A stretch of 25,258 bases of DNA. It comes from Larix sibirica. Its lineage: Eukaryota > Streptophyta > Pinopsida > Pinales > Pinaceae. How positions within the stretch are numbered: the stretch's first letter is position 1; every line of letters begins with the position of its first letter. Location: assembly GCA_004151065.3 (NCBI GenBank), contig NWUY0300044997.1, positions 2,471 to 27,728 on the forward strand, read 5' to 3'. The notes under the pieces were generated by a model. It was not told where the DNA came from. It saw nothing but the letters and a program-made list of their open reading frames with translations, and made no database searches. The position numbers were made by a program, and so were the translations under genes. Positions 18,055 to 25,258 of this stretch are shown one piece after another.

Positions 18055-19110
18055 TTTATGAAAACTCTTCACTTAAACAGCTAGCGTAAGCTCCTGCAAA
18101 AGATAGGGCTTCCTTTGACAATTTGTCAGCATGGGAATTTGATTATCTGTAAATATGCTTGAAAGTTGAAAGAAATATCTGCAAACTGCCTTCTTACCTC
18201 CATGTCTGTTCATTATGGGATTTAAGGCCAGATTTTGTATTCTGCATCTTCCATTTACCCAATCCATAAGCAGATTTGAATCTCCCATTACCCGAAGCTT
18301 TTCCAGTCATTTTTATGCAGCAGCCTTTAAATGAATCCAAAGAGCATAAAACTCAGCTCTATTATTGGAAATTTGGAACCATAACCAGCACCATATTTAA
18401 GAGTCAAAAAATAACAGGAATTGAGATAAAGAAGGGCCCCAACACCATATTTACCTGGGGTTCCTTGGCTTGCCAGATCAAAGAATCCCCAGGCAATCTC
18501 ATGGTTTATAGAAATCTCTTTTGTTAGCCTTAAAGCTTTGGCAATGTGAGGCTTCCAACTACCCTCATATGGAACCCTAATTTTATGAACCACTTGACTA
18601 TCGGAAAAAGCATTTCACTTTGAAACTCATTTTGTTTCTGGACAGCCATAATCCCCAGAGCATAAAGCATGGCAAGGCTCTAAAACAAAACAAAGACCTA
18701 TCTTGATACCAGCTCCCAAAGCATTCCACCAGAGATGCTTTATTCCATTTATCCCTAACATTCATTCCATTCACAGCATGAAGAAAATCATTCTACACTA
18801 TGTTTGAGAAAGAGCATTGGACCAAAATATGGTCAATCGTTTCGTTGTTTACCTTACATAAAAGTAAAACACAGCAACTAGGACCTTGCCAGCTTTGTTT
18901 TTGACCATTATCCCATGTCGAAGTCTTGTTTGCCAAGGCAAGCCAAACATATTCTAGTCTTTAAAAGGCTGTCCAATTTCCAAACAGCTTTCCACCACCA
19001 GACTTTATCCTCTCTCACATCTTCTTCCATACTTGCCGTGTATCCTGTTTTGGCTGTCACAATCCCCATTGCTTTGTGTTTTGTCCAAGCTTCTCAGTCT
19101 ACAACCAAAA
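18055..19110 (-). mobile_element. L1-type LINE 3' fragment (zf-RVT and RNase H), decayed
   Basis: On the minus strand, about 19090-18960 reads MGIVTAKTGYTASMEEDVRE and DKVWWWKAVWKLDS, the start of zf-RVT. About 18593-18327 contains WGFFDLASQGTPGKYGVGALLYL (RNase H first box; the usual catalytic D after FFD is present). About 18288-18073 gives MGDSNLLMDWVNGRC (GDS box). Frameshifts separate the parts. RT is absent, so it is 5' truncated or broken. It lies inside the presumed SUFD intron 2, antisense to the gene. Confidence 0.8.
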
Positions 19111-20750
19111 TAAGAACATATATTTCCTCTATTGTGCTAACTTTTTCTTTTGTAAATGTAAACATGTATGGGTATCTAGCTGTGTGAGTTTGCTTCCTTG
19201 GACACACAAGTCTTGGTATGAAAAGCAGACAACGCAGAGGTTTTGTAAGGATTCACTAAGACCTTAAAGCCTAAAGGTGCACGATGCCAATATGGTACCG
19301 TATAATCAGTTGTCCTTGTCATTGTTTCACTTAAATTAGTTGCTGTAATTAACTTGTTCTCTTTTCCTTCCTCAGTCATGGGTGTACACCCTCTGGTCTT
19401 CTTAAGCACTAGAGAATAATCCGTTTACTAGGATTCACCTCCCTTTAAATGGATTAATTGGTTGCAGAAATTGTTGACATTTGCTTATCTATCTATATTA
19501 CAGTCATAGTTGGATTTTGTTGACATTTGGACTTGAAAGAATTCGCAAATGTTCAGAGGAATTCCCCTATGCATAAATTTTTCTTGGACTTGACTTGGTC
19601 TGAACTTTTTTAAAGGTTTTGCAGAATTATCAAAGGGTTTATTATATGACACTGCAAGAATCTACATTTATATCCCCTTCATGCCTTTCTGTTCTTAAGA
19701 CACTAATCACAATGTAGTTTTCTGAGACTGGTCAAATTTCCTCTTACAGAGGGCCTAGCAGATCAATGTAATTGCCAATTTCATTGAGCCATATTTGTGA
19801 TACTTTCCTCTTTCTTCAATGGTGAAGCTAGTTTGAAAGATTGGTGATTGTTGGCCATTCACCTTGTCTTTTCTTATTGTAAATATATGAAAATAAAACA
19901 ATCCTTTGATGCAATCCAAGTCCAATGACAATTTTAAGGCAGAGTAGGCATGTGGTTGTACTTTCTGGTTCATGAGAGAGCAGGAATGACTTATGCAATT
20001 TTATTGCAAGGATTTGCAACTGCACTAAAGATAACCATTGCATGCACACACTATTTCGTGAAGAAAAAATGATTAGCATCTATGGAGTTGCAAAAAATAT
20101 CCAAAGCCAATATTGATGTTTGCAGCAGAGGACCATTTCGGCCACAAGTGGTATGCAGACAATGCATCTCAATGTTAAAGGACAATGTACATAAGAAATA
20201 TTCAAGGACTACTTTTGTTTTTTGTATTAAAAATTTGGCAGTATAGTTTGCAGCCAGAATTGCCATTTTCATAAAAGATGTAGACTCTTTTGAGAGTGTG
20301 GCCAGGGAAGACCTGTCTCTCTCCTTGTTTATATAAGGAGGGGCCAGCTATATAAGCAACTGCTGGCTCAACGATGTATGATTCATGATTATATTTATTG
20401 CTCAACAATTAAATATACCATGCATTTCCCACAAAAACAACATGTATAAATATCACAACCTCATACACAAACTTTACCATTCATCATACCTACAATAGCT
20501 ACTTGTAATGCTAGAGCTCCAACAAAACAAAGAGAGAGTACTTTAACATACAGCTTTTGAACCTACTCATACCCTTGTGTTCTATTTCACAAGGTTTTGA
20601 GGAAATCCATATTAACTACTTTTTTGGACCAATTTTGCATATCATTATATCCACATGCGATACAATCATACAAGTGATGTTGCTAGTAGTCGCACAAGCA
20701 TATATATGTTGAATATGTTTCATAAATAATTATGGATGACAGCTGTAAAT
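19110..20750. other. Intron-like non-coding stretch
   Basis: No coding exon or RNA gene was recognised on either strand. Two TATATAAG words lie 19 bp apart at 20330-20337 and 20349-20356, in a G+C-richer pocket that could be a decayed LTR promoter. If SUFD continues to the right, this stretch is part of its intron 2. Confidence 0.5.
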
Positions 20751-22400
20751 ATCCTTGTCAATCATCTTGTTCAAATATTGCTTGATGGGTTGAATCTGAC
20801 CGGGACCATCGAAGGAGTATGTAAAAGGGGGGAGGTGGTTAATAGAGATGCGAGGCCTCAAAGAACAAACAATGCTTATGTCTCAAGGGGCTTGTAGAAG
20901 GAGTCTCCTCTAAAGAGCAAAGAGCTAGGCATGGGTTCCTTGAGGTTGAGTCACCAATGTATGGACCCTGTGGAGGAAGGAGACACATTTTAAGGTAGTC
21001 TTGAGGTGTAAAGGATGGGCCCCAAACTTTTCCTAGATGATGGCCCGAGGAGTTGTTTGTTTGTAGTGGATCATATGTTTTAATGTGAGAGTCTAGACTA
21101 TCTTAGTCCTAGCCTAATTAGACGACAACAAGCTAGGATCCTAGATCTCGGAACTGTAAAGGACATAAGGTCTAATGATTGTGTTAAAGAGGTGCATCTT
21201 GTATGAGATTTCTTGAAAGTGTAGCTGAAAACACTCTCTCTAGCAAGGAGAATGTACTATATCCCTTGATGAGCTAGGGTTGAAAAGCTTGCGTCAAACT
21301 AAACCTATGGCCTAAGAACTTCACCTCTAACAATGTGCAAGTTGTGGTGATCTCAATCTCACTCCCCCAAAAGTAGATATGGTGATATGATAAAGAGCTC
21401 TTGGGTACATTGAAGATCACGACCTTAGTTTTATTAAGTTTAACCACTAATTGTCCAAGTCATAGACATTGAACAAAAGCATCAATCTGTCTTTGAAGCC
21501 CCTCAAAGGAGGAAGCTAATAAAGATGATCACATAATTGACAAATAGGAGCAAAGCAATTAGGATGTGATGTAGAAGACATGTGACCCCCTCTTGTATTG
21601 CCTCCTAAGCCTCAAGGGAGGAAGCTAATAAAGAGGATTGCATCATTGACAAATAGGAGCGAAGACTTTCGGATGTGATGTAGAAGAGATGTGACCCCCT
21701 CTTGTATGTGCCTCTTAAGAAAATTTTCTGACTCATCTATGTAGATTCCTAAAGGGGCTAGAAGGAGAGGGAAACCCTATTTGATTTTTATGGTGCTTTG
21801 AATGAAGTTTAAGAGGCCACGAGTAATGTGAAGATGAGCAACGATTTGTAAAGTTTCATGATTGCAGCGAGGAGAGTCTTAGAGATGCCAATGCCTTGCA
21901 ACCTTTGGAATAGTGCCTCTCTCGGTATAGAGTCAAATCCTACTGGAAGTCAATGAAACATCATAAGACTTTTAAAGAACAATTTCAAGTCTTCTCAATA
22001 TAGCTCAGAGATTGAAGATGTGGTCAATAGCTGGGACTATCGTCTAAAACTTGCTTGTGCTCAAGCTCTATGGTCCCTACTTTCAAGTTGACCAAAGAGT
22101 CACATGTTGAGCATTGTAGCATAGAGCTTGGCAAAGGTGTACCTAATAATGATGGTTCTATAATTATTAGGATTTGGCGTGTTCTCTAATTTGAAAATAA
22201 GGTGGATGATATGGCGAGACCGTGAAGGAGGAAAACCTGAATAAACAACATTATTAAATAGGTCAATAATGTAAAAGTCTAGAGAGTCAATACCATGCTT
22301 GAGGAACATTACTTGAAGGCCATCCCCATTTGTAACTTTGCTAGTGCTTATAATCCTCATTATTCTCTTGATGTCTCTTGGGGAAAAAAGCCCGATATGA
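20750..22400 (-). mobile_element. Non-L1 LINE reverse transcriptase fragment (RTE/Jockey-like wording), decayed
   Basis: On the minus strand, about 22360-22100 reads FLKHGIDSLDFYIIDLFNNVV, then SGFPPSRSRHIIHLIFK and NPNNYRTIIIRYTFAKLYAT, an RT N-terminal part. Near 21950-21830 come GFDSIPREALFQRLQ and GISKTLLAAIMKLY (motif A region). Near 21780 a degraded FIQSTIKIK-GFPSPSS corresponds to motif B. The C-terminal part (HHIYFWGSEIEITTT) lies near 21390-21340. The wording differs from the L1-type elements here, so it is a second LINE lineage. Stops and frameshifts are frequent. Confidence 0.75.
21508..21720. repeat. 109-bp tandem duplication inside the LINE fragment
   Basis: The word ggaagctaataaaga recurs at 21511 and 21620, and tgtgaccccctcttgtat recurs at 21581 and 21690, both 109 apart. 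The copies differ at several positions. It arose within the already non-functional RT sequence. Confidence 0.85.
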
Positions 22401-22479
22401 AGAGAACAAGGAGCACTAATTCCAAAAAGAAAGAGATTGGAAATCTAATTCCAAAAACAAACTCCGAAATCTTAACCCC

Positions 22480-23946
22480 ATAATGAACTTACCTCCTATG
22501 TATTTTCTCTCGTGCCTAGAAAACACCTTCCAATGGGCAACAAGTATTACCCAGTACTGTGGTTGCCTCCTGGAGTGTACTTCTCACCTCCAGAAATGAG
22601 TTCTGTGACCTAGCTATGTTTCCCTGCCTGTGAAATTTTGCCAACGCTATGGCTGTCCTAGCAAATGTCTCCTTGCCATTTGCCAACAAAAAGCCCGATA
22701 TGAAGAAAATTCCTTCTTTGTTGTCCTTGCCTCTCTTCTCACCTGGTAATTTTCACCCAGTCCTTTGGTAATGTTTCTTCCAGCGAATGTCAACACGACC
22801 AACACAATGGCCAATCTAGGATTGATATCCCAGCACCTACCTGCCCACAGGTCTTCTCTCCAAGAACAAAACTGTTCTTCCACTCTACCTGAAACCCAAC
22901 AATCTCACTGCTTTGACTTTGATGATAACTTTCATGCTGTTTCTACACTTTCCAGCACCCCCAATGCAGTGGTTGATGTCTCCTGGGCTCTCCTGTTGGT
23001 TCTCACTGCAAATATTTTCACCCACAAACAACTTCTACGAGTCTGTTACAGGTTACAGGTCTTCCCTTTAATATTCGATACTTGGTGTCTCACCCATCGG
23101 TGATTCCAGCATTTTATCCAGGCTGCCCATTAGTACCTCCAACACATTTAAATTCAGCAAACACCCCGTGAGAGACTGTGATTCCTTCGCACCTCTCACA
23201 TCAGCAAAATCCATGCTACCTAACATGTTTATATTCTGCTCAAGCATATAGAACGTCAGCCTGAAAATCCGTCTCAGCCCATGTCAATTCTTTGTGCTGA
23301 CATACACATTTCAATTTGCCATCCAATAATCTAATTTTATCAGTCAATAATTTAATCCCTCTGTTAATGTTCTCGTCAGTGTAAATCTTTGCTGCTGTTG
23401 ATGTCCTGTCACACAATGCTCATTGGTCATGTCAAAAATTAAAATCTGACTGTAAATAGAGTGCTAAGTTGCTAACCTTGTCCTGCTTTTGTTTGATCTG
23501 TCATGTCTCTGCTGTGACGTCAACCCTTTCCAAGTTAATATATCAAGGAAGATTTTTATATTTTATTTTTATCTCTTTTCCACGCGAACAATTCTTGCTG
23601 ATGCCTGCCTCTGACAAGAATGTGCCCTGACTTCTTGTCCAGTCTAAACTCCTGTAACCTGCTGTGAGACTGTGACCTCCTTTTAGGTTTTCTGTGCGAC
23701 TCCTGTGGCCTGAGAGTGTTTTCCCATAGGCTTCAGAATGTCACATGCCTGCCTGATATTTGATCTCTCCTTCATTCTTATAAAGATTTTAACTTTAACC
23801 AATAAATTTAGTTATTTTCACTTCCATTTGACCTATGTTATTGGTTATGCCTGTAGCGACCTTCTCACGTCTAGATGCTCACTGTGTCCACATGTGGATG
23901 TGCAGTGTGCTGCTCCTCACATTTGAAACTGTTGCTATGACTAAAT
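22480..23946. other. Pyrimidine-rich non-coding stretch, unclassified
   Basis: No protein family or RNA was recognised. The + strand is rich in C and T with recurring short words such as cctgctgtgac, gcctgcct and tgtgac. Open frames are short on both strands and lack codon-like character. It may be part of SUFD intron 2 or an unclassified repeat. Confidence 0.4.
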
Positions 23947-24085
23947 CAGCCTGTTCTCTCACCATAGAACTCATAATAATACTGACGTCTCCTTCAGCCT
24001 GCTCTCTCATCATAGAACTCAGAATAATACTGACGTCTCCTTCAGCCTGCTCTCTCACCATAGAACTCAGAATAATGCCAACCTC
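23947..24085. repeat. 48-bp minisatellite, about three units
   Basis: Units start with cagcctg at 23947, 23995 and 24043, each followed by ctctcaYcatagaactca and gaataat-like text. The unit is 48 bp, i.e. 16 codons, and stays open on both strands. It gives a SACSLTIELRIILTSP-like repeat on the + strand and a MVREQAEGDVSIILSS-like repeat on the minus strand. Confidence 0.9.
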
Positions 24086-25258
24086 TCCTTTAAATTGCTT
24101 ATTTGTTCAAAAATCTTCCATCCTGGACATCTCATATAGACGTACAATTCCTGGCAGTCACATGTTTTTAGGCAAATATTCTTTGTGGCTTTTACTCCTG
24201 GTAGTCTCTGTCAGCTCATTTAAATGCCAACATCTGCAATTCTATATGCATTTCTACCCAATGTTTACTATTTTTTAACCTGACAATCTGTCAGTTTCCT
24301 CATGCCTGCTGTCACAGGTTTTCTCTTAGTTTTAATATTTTATTTAATTTTTCCTGCCAGTTTCTAATTTCTTTAAATTTCTGTTTACACGATCTTTTTT
24401 AATATATTTTTAATTATTTCGTAAACTCAAAACTTTAGGAACCTTTGATATGAAATTTACAAATTTGATAATTAAATTTATTGATTATGTTATGCCCTGC
24501 AGAAGCGTGCATTCACATTCAATAATCTCCATTGCTTTTTCTGTGTCAGAATATTCAATATCCTATTCTTGCGTTTAAGTGCCCACAATGCCTGTAATTT
24601 GACTAATGTGCCCCTTGTGAAAATTACAAACCCTAGGTGACTGCTGCCCTTATGTTCTCAACTAAACTAGTCAATTATTTAATTGCAGAAAATTAACTTC
24701 TTCATGTAGCAACAATTACGCAGATAGCTGGACAGTGGAAAGTAAACAGCAGAAACATAAAAAACAATTACACACGGAATTTTTCCTTCAAATCAGCTTA
24801 TTGTTAACTTAATCAATGCTCACAAGGCAACCTCCACAGTTTGCTTGAAACCAGCAGCTGCACAGTAAACAAATCATTCTTTAACTGAGCTGTGCAGCCT
24901 GCTGAGAATGTATGGTCTGCACAAGAAAATGAACAATAGCTGTATGGATCCATACAGACTGTATGGGTTGTATGGATCTGTACCATACGGACTGTACTTC
25001 GACCTGCTTGCTGCTGGTTGGTCCTCTTCCTTCCGCTGCTGCTTTCTTTCCTCCAGTTGCTTAACCTGCTCAACTGTTCAACTGTTTGACAAAAACTGTA
25101 TATGTACACTCTTTCTTGATCTGCCTTTATACTTGAGCTGAAACCCTAATTTACCAAAAACGCTAATCTCACAATGAAATGTACGGTTGAGATTAATATA
25201 AATCTTTAAGTATAAATACACTTTATTAGACTCAACTAGCTAAATATAAGACTTTCAG
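24086..25258. other. Unclassified right end with TGTATGG / palindrome cluster
   Basis: No gene was recognised. Between 24905 and 25000 the word tgtatgg occurs four times, and an exact 18-bp palindrome ctgtatggatccatacag lies at 24940-24957. A CTG/CTTCC-rich part follows (25000-25090), then an AT-rich end. This could be part of an unrecognised retroelement LTR or intron. Confidence 0.4.

Noticed and set aside
22647-23103. Overlapping open frames on both strands (78 and 112 codons)
   Set aside because: Composition is low-complexity and pyrimidine-biased, with no recognisable domain or codon-like pattern.
25139-25150. Telomere-like aaaccctaa
   Set aside because: Only a single unit; no array.
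1-25258. CRISPR arrays, rRNA, bacterial operons or integrases
   Set aside because: No spaced identical repeats, no rRNA words and a clearly intron-bearing plant gene; none is supported.

Overview
The window looks like nuclear DNA of a seed plant with a large, retrotransposon-rich genome. A gymnosperm, probably a conifer, fits best: one sparse plastid-targeted gene sits in long AT-rich introns among many decayed LINE copies. That assignment is inference; no species can be named. There are four isolated single Ns (5089, 10638, 16282, 17918), which look like joins in a draft scaffold. Two of them separate about 1 kb duplicated blocks of about 99% identity, so part of the apparent duplication is probably unmerged contig overlap or alternative haplotypes.

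The only convincing host gene is the 5' part of SUFD (ABCI7), a chloroplast Fe-S cluster assembly scaffold subunit, on the + strand. Exon 1 is 12519-13367 and exon 2 is 14057-14316. Exon 2 appears again at 16866-17125 inside the second duplicated block. The C-terminal exon or exons (about 100 residues) were not found and presumably lie beyond the right edge. Upstream of the start there is a perfect palindromic G-box and an out-of-frame upstream ATG whose reading frame overlaps the main start.

Left of the gene, about 240-6000 is a decayed near full-length L1-type LINE on the minus strand, with ORF1, endonuclease, RT, zf-RVT and RNase H in order. Its upstream side carries 243-bp tandem repeats. 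From 6237 to 8270 there is an unusual run of short tandem duplications. A poly(A)-tailed minus-strand retroposed element with a 14-bp target site duplication occupies 9450-11735 and carries one of the 1-kb duplications. Right of exon 1, the introns hold a young L1-type LINE 3' part (14570-16281), a Copia-like LTR (17698-18024), another L1-type 3' fragment (18055-19110) and a LINE RT of a different clade (about 20750-22400). All five retroposed LINE-type elements lie antisense to SUFD. The last 2.8 kb has no recognisable gene, but holds a 48-bp minisatellite and a TGTATGG/palindrome cluster.

No new multi-gene system was found. The most informative locus is SUFD intron 1 to intron 2, where the two copies behave like a LINE-filled and an empty allele.
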